Assembly: GCF_037975245.1 (NCBI RefSeq)
Contig: NC_092568.1
Coordinates: 8,505,001 to 8,569,000, forward strand
Direction of reading: 5' to 3'
From: Apostichopus japonicus
Lineage: Eukaryota; Echinodermata; Holothuroidea; Aspidochirotida; Stichopodidae
DNA length: 64,000 bases
Shown: positions 12,901 to 24,300 of the stretch, one piece after another
Numbering within the stretch: position 1 is the first letter of the stretch
Layout: each line of letters begins with the position of its first letter
Notes under the pieces: model-generated
Database searches by the model: none
What the model was told of the DNA's origin: nothing
The model's input: only the letters and a program-made list of their open reading frames with translations
Program-made: the position numbers and the translations under genes

Positions 12901-15214
12901 ACAGGGGTTGTCGTCCTGGGGAGGGGTCGAAGGGAGGATTTTGTTTATGTTAGTTGGCATAGATGCAAAATGGTGCTATATTTGCCAAACTTTTAACTGA
13001 CTCGGATTACACAATTATTTACAATAAAAATATGGATATTTTCTTGGGCTGTCGGTGGGATTTTTTTGGCAACGAAAATATATTGTCCTGTGGTCAAACT
13101 AAGTTGTGCTGCTTTTCTAAAGGTATTTGTAATGTTAACAAAAATCACTGTTTTTACAATACGCAACCTACGCAAGTAGGTTGTTTGTATCATTATACAT
13201 GACCGTTCGGAAGCATGTTATAATCGTTTTCAACACACGGCGAGCATGATATTAGCCACACAAACGTGACGGGGAAAGCTGTTTAGCTCTTTAAAATGCA
13301 TGTATTTTCTGAGAAGGGAGGGAGGGGTGTAATGTCCCAATTTTTAACGAAAGAAACATGGTAATCATACTAGCGAAATGATTGCAGTTCATTATTTCTT
13401 TAGTTTCTTTGAACGATAACCCACAAATGGACAGAAAATAGATATACAGCTTGTGTAACGAAAAACATTACTTCCACCTTCAGAGCTTCTTCCTTTGGTC
13501 AGAATAATTTTGAGGTTAAAAGTACATTACACTCTTCCTAACCAATTGTTATTATTGGGGGAGGGGGGAGACACTTTTTGTAGTAGGGGGACCTAATGGA
13601 TTTTGCCTTTGCCGCAACCCCTGCCCACATTTTGCTGTTTGGAGCCCTTTATGGAGGGCCACTAAAGAATTTTTTCCCGTATTTTGGTTGCCTAAATGTT
13701 TTATCAATTACCTTCCTCCCAAATATCTCATATATTCCTTTGCATGTCTTCATTTAAAAAGAATGTTAGACAAATTATTTATAGGGTATGCTACAAATTA
13801 AGTTCAAACTAAATACAGAAATGACAAACAATACCATTTTCTCAAGTTTAATAATGTCAAAATATTTATATTTGTCTCAAATCTCTCCCAGACTATGCAA
13901 TCATGTCCCCCCCCCTCGCCCCATGCCCACATCCTCACTTATTGGAATACATGAAAATAAGAAATGTGATCAGTGGAAGTATCTATAGACAGATCTTTAT
14001 CACACGAATTATATAGTTGCAAAAGCAAAATTGTGTCAGTCATTTTTAAGCAAACAGTCTTCGAGTAGGATGCATTAGAATATAGTCACAGAAAATGAAC
14101 TATGAGCCTAATCACTTAACAGAAACAGTGTATAAAGCAAACAATTAAAAGGGATTGATAGTTTTTACACTTTAAAATTTATAATTTCAATAAATAAATA
14201 CCCATGTTTTCAAGGTGATAGGTTCAAGACATTTTGCTCACAGTTAAAGAAAAAAAAAAGGAGGGAAAAGGGAGGTAAAAAGGACAAAAAGAAAATGAAA
14301 GGGATGTAGATAGAGTGCATAACAAACATCAATAACAGCTCCAGCATAAAAAAGTAGTATTAAGTAGGGTTGGGTTGGTGGGGGGGTGGGTCCCCAGATG
14401 TGTGGGAGGGGAAACTTTGATGACAGACCAAGAGCATCACACTGCAGATTAACAGTAAGGTGAATATTTGTATTCATCCAGTGAAATACAGATTAAATCA
14501 GTTTTGGTCTCCTAACTTTAAAGCAGCCAATTGGGACAATGTAATTATTATTTTCTTAAACTAACACAAAAAGCATTTAAAAATTAAATCCAGAAGAAAA
14601 TCTGACAATTGGAATTACACTTAACCTTTCCAAGTAACACTACCATTAAAGATTCATTCCTGAGATTATAAAAACATGCTTTAAAGAGGGATGTGTGTGT
14701 GTAATTATGGCATGGGAATGGGGCGAGGGGTAGAATTATGATCCCACAGCCGACCATGAATAGGGTCAATGTTTGATTACTACATGCTAAATCAGTGATT
14801 AAAACATTGATATTTTTGTCTTTGTAGACTGTTATAATTATTTTCTTAAAATAAAAAGAAAAAAATGTTTCAAAATATTATACAGGAAAGAACTTGAAAA
14901 TTTGGAATACAAATTTATTTAAGATACATACTTGAGATCATAAATACATTTTAACTAAATTCTTAGGACACCCTTGGCAGCAAATTTTGACAATATCTTG
15001 GTGACTTTGCAAATGAAACTGGTCTTGTCAACACAATCTGATGAGCATACGTTGCTTTCAGCAGGAGAGAAGGAAGGACATTGTGTAGTGTCCAAAGTCA
15101 AACAATCATGTATAAGAATTTTCACTCTTTCAGTTCTATTACTTTTACTCCTGCTAGTACTGATATTTCAAAACAGTTCCTTTAGGATTACTCACATTCT
15201 TTATGTATGTACTT

Positions 15215-15288
15215 TAGATCCTCCTGCAAGCAGGAACTCGCGAAGAAGCCTCATTGGCTTAATTATCAAAGCCGCAAGCTGACCGAAG
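15215..15288 (+). repeat. Dispersed repeat copy A (open frame, possible TE coding fragment)
   Basis: Shares most of its 74 bp with the reverse complement of 58016-58086, including 'cctcctgcaagcagg', 'aactcgcgaa' and 'agccgcaagctgaccgaag'. In one frame both copies read RSSCKQELAKKP...QSRKLTE. The only length difference is three bases, which keeps the frame. This suggests a fragment of a transposon-encoded protein. No known family was recognised. Confidence 0.7.
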
Positions 15289-15568
15289 TCAGTCTCTTAC
15301 ATTCATGCCATGTCATAGATAGAGCATCATAGCAAATTTCAAGTGATTTGTATAGCAACCTAGTAACATCATTATTACTTATTAATAATTAACAAATAAT
15401 AATTGTAATTGAAAATTGATCTTTGCTCAGTAGTGGACTTTACCAAATTGTACATTGTGATAATTTTTTGTTTTTCCTCGTAGATCTTTGCATAAATAAA
15501 CGTAAAATCCAGTACAAAAATGAACTTGTGGCCAATGAGTTATACTTATGGAGTAACAATACCGTAGC

Positions 15569-18314
15569 TCAGCATTCGACACCATATTTTTCAAAGTTTC
15601 TGAATATAAGACCTAATTTTAGGTGAACTTTGCCCATGGATACAGTCTGTAGAGTGAACCTTTCAGAGCTGTGTACCATATCTGGGTTACGTAACTGAGG
15701 CGCCCCGCCGATGAAGAACTGGGCAATCCCTTCACGATAGCTTCCGGAGGGCCTCCACGTTGGGCATTCGATATTGTGTATACCAGGTGAGGTTGGGAGA
15801 TGACAAAAGCCATACCCATACAGTTCATTGCGACCAAAGTCATCCATGTGGTAGACTTCAAATTTCAGTTTGGGCCAACCTGTAACAATGAAACAAGTTA
15901 AATATGAAATTTGAAGTTTAAGAAATGTCACCATAAAATATGTGAGGAAATTTTCAGATGGAATTGAGAACACAAATAATAACATTTTTGGGTAAATTAC
16001 CATATATTCCATGCAGTCATGCTCTTGTGTAAACATATTCTTGTTCTGATGTGAGACTGAAAACTACAGCAACAGAACCAACTTATCCCATGACCAACAG
16101 AAGTCGCAGTCACACCCAGGTATTGAAACGTTTTTGTTTGGTGACCCCACATAAACACCTTCATCATCTTGGCAATCATCAAGTGGTGAATGCTGTGTCC
16201 TGGGGAAGGGGTTCTATGAGGAGGTATCTCCTCATCTTTCAAAAAGTTTTATATGATTCCAAGGTCAGCTGTAGTCTGTTGCAAAATGGTGATATTTTGC
16301 AACTTTTAAAGTCATTTATGTTCAAGATTTGTCACTTTTTCAACAATGTAGTCAACTTCTTTTTTTTTCTGAATTACTTGACGACCCTCCCAAACTTTTC
16401 GTCGACCCTGAACAGGTTATGCAACCCCTACATGGAATGCCAGGGCCACATAGGATAGATAAACAAAGACGAAGCAGTTCTACTTATTACTTTAACATAA
16501 TAAGATTTAATCCCAAGGATATACATAATTATGGGAACAATCAGTGGATAGAAAATTGACTGAAAGATGTTTTTTTTTTTAAACTGAACCTGCTTGCTGT
16601 TTTTCTTGTTTCCATTCTCTCTTAACCTCCATTTATTGATTTCATCTTTTATAAGCAAACGTTGTACATTTTGATTCAATACGACATAAAGTTACTAGGG
16701 AAACAGCCGTTACTATTATACAAACATCGAACATTACAATTTATAATAAAGAAACAACCCACAACGATTAACCAAACTGAGTCCCGTCAATTTAATTTGG
16801 TGAAAAGAATTGGACAGGAATGAAAAGAATGCCAAAAATCTAGTAAATCAAGGAAACTAATGACAAATTAGAGGTAACATAAAGCCTACTTGGAAAAAGC
16901 ATTTTGCCATGTTACATTTCCAATTTGACTTACATCTCATTACAATTCCAATATAATTTCAATTTACAGAATACCTTGAAGGCCTTTAGTTGCAAAGTGG
17001 ATATCTAGTGGATGACTCCAAACTGCAAATTCTTCATTTTGTGGATTATCGATCTGTGTCTGGCCCTCTCTTAAGCCGGCTATTACCTTCCAAGCACCAC
17101 CTGAGTATAATAAAATAAAAATAACAATACTGCAGGGATAGACAATGAAGGGAGGGAAAAAAAGAGATTGCTCTGAAGCTGCTAGAGATCCTCTCATACA
17201 TTGGACCTCTTGGGATTCTTGAACTATGCTGTCACTTTTAATTAACCACTACTGATGATTCTATATGACGAAACATGAAAAACTGTGTGTACAAGTCCCA
17301 TAATTAGCATGTTAGGTTTAATTGGAACACTTGACTTTCTGACAAACAAAATGCAGCAAAGTCTTGAAATTCTTGAATTTATCAAAGCTGTGGCACAGTA
17401 CCATTGCTCTTTAGCTTTTCCTTAAATAATGTAACTTAAGTATTTTGATTTGCTGACGGCCTATTTGTGTGTAGCAGTTCCTTGGCAACAAAATTTGCCA
17501 AGCTGAAATGGAATCTTGAATTACTGACTAATTAAACTTGATGTGCTGCAAACTTAAGGATTCCAAATATTGACCAATTTTAATCTTAAACATGAGAAAA
17601 CTCAGTTGGTTTTGGAGAAGTGCCAGATATCTATCAAGTTCTGTTTTTTTAAAATAAGTTCAAAACACACATATAAATCTTGTAAAACCTTCAAAGCAAT
17701 TGATCTGAAAAATCATTTGAAAAAAAAAATAATACAAACACAAGTTTTTGTATTTCACTTTTGCTTAAACTTAATGTACTTTTCTTCCCATTAACTTCTG
17801 CCTTTGAAAGATGTACTGTAATAATCTTTTTTCCATGAACATATCGACCGTCATATGTGTAAGTATTTGATCATTATTTTCTTTAAAAAAATCGACTACA
17901 AATGAAACTTTGAGTTCGTCCAAAAACAGTATTCCCTTGTACTGAAATCTAGCTAAAATAGTGGCAGGCCAATGATCCACCCAGAGGAGGGTTTTACTAG
18001 CCCGAAGAACAATATATTTAAGTATGATATACTGAACAATATAAACTGAGCTTATACCAAACACTCGAACTTTGGTACAGTATATCAATTATGACGGAGA
18101 TTGGTCACACCAAAAATCATTGCTGCAAGATATCATGGATTTAGTGTAATAGGCTTAAGTACATATTTACTCCAAGTAATTGTTTACAAAGTGGAAACAT
18201 GATGCATGCTTGGCAAAAAAACAAACCTGTGTGAATATCCCACTTGCAGAACAATTTATGACTGGGAAAACCACTCGCTCCAACTATTTCTCCAATCACA
18301 TGGACCTCTGCCAT
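15569..18314 (-). CDS. B9D2: B9 domain-containing protein 2 (ciliary transition zone)
   Basis: Complete three-exon gene: 18227-18314 (ATG), 16975-17100 and 15569-15879 (stop), joined in phase 1 both times, 174 residues (human 175). It begins [16 protein letters not shown] and ends [13 protein letters not shown], as in animal B9D2. Other diagnostic stretches: [39 protein letters not shown] and [12 protein letters not shown]. The B9 (C2-like) domain fills most of the protein. B9D2 joins B9D1, MKS1 and tectonic proteins in the MKS module that gates the base of the cilium. The start is fixed by homology; exon boundaries are AG/GT. An LTR-like element begins about 380 bp upstream of the ATG. Confidence 0.96.
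18227..18314 (-). CDS. B9D2: B9D2 first coding exon
   Basis: Encodes the first 29 residues, ending [10 protein letters not shown], plus one base of a Gly codon; donor CAG/GTTTGT. It is only 88 bp and easily missed, but the match to the N-terminus of B9D2 is clear and its phase agrees with exon 16975-17100. Confidence 0.93.
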
Positions 18315-18697
18315 GGTAGTAGCACTTGTCAGGCTATTAGTTGTGATACATCATTATCACTAATTATATCACCTAGCTGTGAGGGAAAGGAAAAAATGGG
18401 ACTTCAGAAGAGTTGTTGATTTTTTTTTATCATAAAGAATGGCTTTAAATACTTTGTGAAGAATGAGACTTGATGCACTTGGATGAAAGTTAAACTTTCC
18501 TGAAAGTAAAAATTACTTTACCAGTAAGTAATGATACAGATAAAATAGCTGAAACATTCAATTGTATGTGTTAATCGGCTAAAAAGAAACTATACAAAGC
18601 AGTGTAGCTCTAGGTACAAAACACAGTGGCCTACTATGAAACTTTTACTCTGTCAGGGTAATTTTTACATGGTCAGGAGACTCCACACACTGAATAG

Positions 18698-19716
18698 TGT
18701 GACGCCCAGGGGAGCGTCACGTAAACGCCTCCGTACATAGGTGGCATTACTGCTGGAGTAGTTGTCCTGTTTGTGAGTATTGTTTTATTGTTCTCTGTGG
18801 GTCTGTTTTTTTCTAATATCTTTTTATATGTAAAGTGAATTGCTGTAGTTTCATATGCTAATCTATACCTTTTGTTTCCGTCTCCCTTTCAGCTGTCCAG
18901 CTCTTGTGACAATGGTCTGGTCCCTCCGTAGCTATGTGGAATGTTCGAGCCACGCGAAGTTCCAATGTTACGACTAAGTTTTTGTGTTAAGTTAGGGCAC
19001 TTGCCATTTTGGGTTCTAAGAGTGTGTTCCATTTTTTGGTGTTTGCTGCTACCTAGTGAGGTCCGTTGGTCAGTTCGTTAAGTAAGTTAAATGTTCTTTT
19101 ATAGTTTAGGCAAGTCCGAGTCCTATTTCTTAAAATATTGTAGGCGTATTTCCCCGTTTGTCAGAATCCCTTTAAATTATAACATCTAAATTTACTAAAA
19201 GGTTGGGAACACGGTCGCGTTATCGCCGCACCCTGCGGGGTTATTCTTATGTTTGTGGCGCGGGGGGTGACTTTAATTCGGGTTGAATTTTCCCCGAGGC
19301 AACGCCTACGTATTGTAAATTTAGGACTCGTAATTATACGTTTGGCCACGGATTTCACAGGTACGTATCGTTATCATTTATGTAAATTATAAGCTGTGAT
19401 TTATGTGGATTTGTATGTTATTAAATTAATTAAATATTGGTCCTAATTTAACACCTTACTACCTTATTTTTGGAGGTCACTGCGTTGACCTCATGCATTA
19501 TTTAATTTGGTTTTTATAGACACCTGCCCAAGTGGAGAAGGCAAAGGTTTTTTTGTATTAGAAGCTTAAAAAGCAATTTATTTGTTCGTGTGTTTATTGG
19601 TTCAGGTTGTCTCAACTTGTAGTTGCCCCACATTAATCCTGACATAGGGTGGCCGACAGCGGCCCTATCGAACCCACGGCCGCTCGGCAAGTTAAAACCC
19701 CGTTGGGGGCGCTACA
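18698..19716. mobile_element. Solo LTR or LTR-like element, 1019 bp
   Basis: Begins TGTGACGCCC and ends GGGCGCTACA, giving TG...CA ends with imperfect terminal inverted repeats (TGTgaCGCCC against TGTagCGCCC). It is flanked by ATAG on both sides (18694-18697 and 19717-19720), consistent with a 4-bp target duplication, or 5 bp (AATAG) if one terminal base is shared. GC content rises inside relative to the flanks. No gag/pol frame is present. A 'TGGTAGCAGAAC' sequence just beyond the right end resembles a tRNA primer-binding site, so a truncated 5' LTR plus leader is an alternative. It lies between the divergent B9D2 and TDP1 starts. Confidence 0.55.
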
Positions 19717-19720
19717 ATAG

Positions 19721-21301
19721 GCCTATATGGTAGCAGAACCTAATATTCAAGAATAAATAACCATCAACACAATTAAAACAGAAATTAAATATCAAGTAAC
19801 TCAACACAATCCAAAAAGTTTTCTGTAGTAGGCTGAAATTCAATCTGTTCCCTTATTTTTACTGTTTTTAAATGATTTTATAAGCAAAATTTATGATGAA
19901 ACGTTTAAAAGTAATGGTATCCAAATTGTTACAAATATATTTACGATCAATTGATTTTCCCAATTAACTTTCAGTGTTTTGGTTTGTTTTGATACATTAA
20001 ATGGACTACTAAATTATGTAATAAGGCATTTTTTCTACTCCAAAAACAACTTAACATTTACCATTGATTTCCTTTAATTAATGAAAAAGGTTTCACATTT
20101 AATACAACCCCTGAGATCAAACATACAAGTAGCTGTATTTTACTACAAGATATTATTTGTTTCACTGCAAGAACAGGGAGTCAGACCAATGTTCAGTCAA
20201 TGTTGAAACTGCAGCACATGACCAGGGGTTTAAATAATGTGTGTGGGGGGATGGGGGGAGGGGAGATATGGGTGGTTGAAAATCACAAGTTGGTCCCACA
20301 TCAATGCCAAGAAGGTCTCAAAATTTTAGCCTAATTCAGCATGGTCTTACACCAATGAATGTAATCATAATTAATTGAAAGTGAAGAAAACCCCCATGCC
20401 CAATCCAGAGAATTTTAGATTATCTTCTCTTTCTGATATGTGTTTTAATGGTGTATGTTCCAACCTGAGAACAAGAAATATGTCCAAATGCAAGAGCTTT
20501 CAGGCCTTTAGGTTTATGAAATACTGTACATTCCAGAGAAATTTAAATTCTCTCTCTCCTCTTTCTGACATGCATTATCATTTTTAGTTTTTCTGGAAAT
20601 GCAGCCTCCAGAATCCAGGAACTTTGTCCCATCCCCTGAACTTCTAACCAACAAACAGTTGTAATTATGAAACAAAGGACTTTGTTTGTTGGTTTAGGCT
20701 ATAGTATTTTTTGCAACTTTGGGCTGACGATGCAGTCCGTCTCTAAATCGCTAATTTGAGGTTGTGTCTACTGTTGTGTTACTTTTGCATGACCTAACAT
20801 TTGACTTAGACTAGAGTTAGACCTAACGAAGGCCTAGGCCTAGCCCAATGCATGACTAACGGTACAGCGTACGGTAGAGTACTGTACGGTCAGAATGTTA
20901 GGATCGAACTGTTTAGCCTAGGCCTACTGAAGTATGTAATAATAGCCGTATTAAACAATTAGATTATAAGTACGTCTGAATTCATTAGTTTTATTTGAAG
21001 ATTATGAAAACAAAATGGTATTAACTGTTGAGAGTAAACTACAGCTCAACTTACTGTTGTGAAATTGCTCTAACGATAATGGCTCTCAATGGCTAGCTGC
21101 AACATAGGAATGTCACCTTTCGTACGCGTTAGGGACGCGGCAGACGACACTGTAGTAACTAGGCAAAGGCAGTGTAGTCTGCTATGTTCAGACAATTTCA
21201 TCTTGCATGTAAATAGAGCTTCTGTGACACACTGAAACCCAGCTTGAGTGCAGTTGTTTGTCTTGCAAATTTCAAGCCTTACAGTTTCTTTCATAACAGA
21301 A
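19721..21301. other. Upstream region of TDP1
   Basis: AT-rich until about 20700, then richer in 'ggcctaggcct'-type sequence. The last 300 bp probably hold the TDP1 promoter and 5' untranslated region. A possible untranslated intron acceptor (tttctttcataacag) lies directly before the ATG. No TATA box can be assigned. Confidence 0.35.
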
Positions 21302-21355
21302 ATGGCGAAGAAATGCAACAGTGATGAAGATTTCGCTAGACAACTCCAAAAACAG
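21302..21355 (+). CDS. TDP1: TDP1 exon 1 (start codon, ubiquitin-motif-like helix)
   Basis: Encodes [18 protein letters not shown], continuing in exon 2 as [12 protein letters not shown]. The acidic-then-ARQLQ pattern resembles UIM/MIU ubiquitin-binding helices, which is an inference from pattern only. Phase 0 donor CAG/GTGTTT. Confidence 0.85.
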
Positions 21356-24300
21356 GTGTTTATTTAGTTATGCAGTGAAATGAAGTAAAAAATTGAATAG
21401 TTTAGTTTATCCTTTCCTTTAATTGTTATTAGTTATGGCCATATGCCACTCTACACTACAGTAAGCCTAGGGCCTACAGTAGACCTAACTTAGCCCTAAC
21501 AGTAACACTAAAACTAAGTAACAGTTGTAATCTTGAGTTAGGCCCTAGGCCCTAAGTTGAGTAACATTTCTGTAACTAGCTGCGACCTGGTGTAAGACTT
21601 ACTAAAATATAACTTATGGAACTTCAGCCTCAATGGGATATTTAGTGCAATAATTCTCTGTAGGCTCATTTATGTCAGTATATACCTGTAGTTAATGCTT
21701 CATAATTGACACACCTTCGTAATTAATGCACCTTCAGTTATCACTAGCAACAATACAGCAGGCAACCTAACCTTGTTGCAGCAAAGCAGTGTTACATATT
21801 TCATGAGTTTGAATCCCTTTGAGGTATGTGCTGATCAAATTGTGTTTTTCTTTTGGCTTCCGGCCAACACCCTCCCTCTCCCCCCCCCCCCCCCAGCTGC
21901 ATGTGTTTTTGATATTTTGGTATTTGGAATTGGAAATCTTACTCCCTAAAAATAACCAAAATTACCTCAATATATTACCATTACTCTCTGGGACCTGACC
22001 TTTCTGAGCTTAGAGGCTCAGAGCATAGAAAACAACATCCAGAGTCAAAAGTACAGTTAGCTTTCGACGAAAGTGTCAATTTCGGGTATGAAAGAACTTG
22101 ACACGGCAGACACTTTGTGGTCAAGTTCTGCTCAATTGTATGTTGTTAGGCACAGAACAATAAATAATTTGAAAATTATTGGATTTCTGAAGGACTACAC
22201 ATACAAAAAACGCATACAGTTGAGTGCTTTGGATTTTTCCTTCATAGACATCGTTGATCAAATCCTAAAAGACATTGAAGACTCCCCCCAAACCGTGTGC
22301 CGCCCTGTGAAAAAGTTAACTTTCCGTTGCTTGCAAGTGAAGGTTTTTTCTTGTCGCTACAAAATGCAGACAGTAATGAAACGTGATACCTTGTTATCTT
22401 TTATCTAGACCTGAGATGGCCATCGCTGCTATGTACACTGTGTTATGGGTATTGAGCGTAGCTGCATGTAGTGACTGTACACTAGTGTCTAATTACCGAT
22501 GGTAGCAAGCTGTGTGTGTATTTACTGGGTTCCATGGTGGTGTCTAACACTTCTGTTACACCTCATTTGAAACTAGATCAGATTACTGGCATGAGATGTT
22601 TCTTTGTGCGCGAGTCTTCACACCCTTTAAGTGCGCCAATTATGAGCCCACCATGGTTACAATAGTTTGTTCACCTTGGCTTGATCACAGAACAGTTATC
22701 AACTATGCTCATATGCACTCACCATGCGGGGGAGGCTCTTACCCCATCATCAATTAAATTAGGATGGTGCTCTTGCTTGTTTATCCAACTGTTTGTAAAA
22801 TGAACATTGCTCTGATGCTTACTTTGAGGTTTTCCAATAAATGTTGGATGTTGATATGCCCTCCCAATCCTCCTATACCCAATCCCCCCGTAATTTCAGA
22901 TAAAGAAAATGTGAAATTAGGAATACAAAGTAGTTACGCAACCCTGCAGTGAAAGAACAACTGGGGCTAAATCCCACCGCAAAAATTTACAAACCATGGA
23001 AGATGCCGTTCAAACGGTGTGATCAACCTGCATTTATAAGAACATTATTTGTAATATGTGAATAATTTATTTGTCAAGGAAATCTTTCTCCTTGTAATGA
23101 AAAGCAGTTGGAACCATCAATGTAAATGTACAGTACTGTACATGTGTTTAGTTTTCTCATTTGGTTCATACTTCTTCAAATTGCTCATTCCTCATTTCAT
23201 CGGGGATAATCCTAAGCAAGGATGGTTGTGGTGAACAATAGATGATGCAGGAAGTGTAACCTTTATCCAAATGAGGCACTTCTTTCCAACGTTAAGATCT
23301 TTCACATAGAATGAGCAAATGACAGCAACAAGTAGCGGATGATAGCTCTTGTGGCAAATTGCCAGCCATTGTTTACTGGCAAAACATATTCCCTTACAAC
23401 CGACATAAGGGTTAAGTATGCTCACAAGTCACAGGTCTTCAGTGAGATACAGTACTCTGTAAGTTGTCAGAAGTCTAAGTTGTCCAAACAAATCAATAAT
23501 ACATAGACTAGACAGTCCTATTAAATCTCTTTGATAATTGGTATAGTAGTGATCATTGATTTCAAGTCTAGTGATGATGATGCATATATATGCCAGCTGT
23601 TACTAAGGGATTGTTATATGATTATTTGGTCTCTAAAAACATTTTGCAAATTTCCAGTTTGACAAGGAAGCAGCAGAGATAGATCAACGTGAAGAAGAAG
23701 ATAAAAAGATGGCAGGAGCCTTAGCAGCTGGTCATGAAATATCCTCCTCGGAAGATGAAGATGACGCAAAGCAACCAGAAACCGTCTCCCCAAAAAATGT
23801 GGTGAAAGAGTCACCACCATCTGCATCATATACTCGTACACCTGCGAAGCAACAGGGCTCAAAGAGGACCAGCGACAACGAACACAAGAAAGAAATAGGA
23901 AAACCCATGTGTGCTTATGGAACGTACTGTATTCGCAAAAACCCTCAGCATTTCAGGGAATATCATCATCGCAGCAAAGGTAATTTTAATTTGTAATGCC
24001 ACTTATTGTTTTAGTTTTAAAAGTTAAGATCCCCAGTCAGTTTGACCAACAAGGCTACAAAGCCCTGAGAGGTGAAAACTGGTCGGAATACTTGATCAGT
24101 CTATGTTCAGCGAATAATTTGTCCATTATCACATTGCCAAATGCTAATCCAAATGGTGAAGTTGATATACAAGTCCAAAGCTGTATAGCAGGTTTTGTAC
24201 AGGAACCATATTATTTTATAAGGGACAAAGTTCATAGCCGTCAAAAATGCTTCACAAAATTTGGAAAACTAAAATATTCATGATTATCCTGAATATATTA

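Larger units (their letters stand above)
11293..15568. other. Interval between ABCD4 and B9D2
   Basis: Must contain the missing first exon and promoter of ABCD4 and the 3' flank of B9D2. Visible contents: a 13-base C run at 11743-11755, one end of a hAT-like element at 12841, G/A-rich tracts near 14244-14300 and 13554-13575, and a dispersed repeat at 15215-15288. No further gene was recognised. Confidence 0.5.

Noticed and set aside
15997-16458. Frames on both strands within the B9D2 intron
   Set aside because: They overlap each other, have no recognisable similarity and lie between two well-defined B9D2 exons.
22073-22408. 111-codon frame that looks protein-like
   Set aside because: It runs into a MITE; the sister copy at 29567-29933 has no equivalent intact frame and no family was recognised.
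23996-24283. 95-codon frame after TDP1 exon 2, in phase with it, as an alternative terminal exon
   Set aside because: The implied intron would be only about 36 bases, too short for normal splicing, and the peptide has no recognisable relatives. Kept as a remote possibility.
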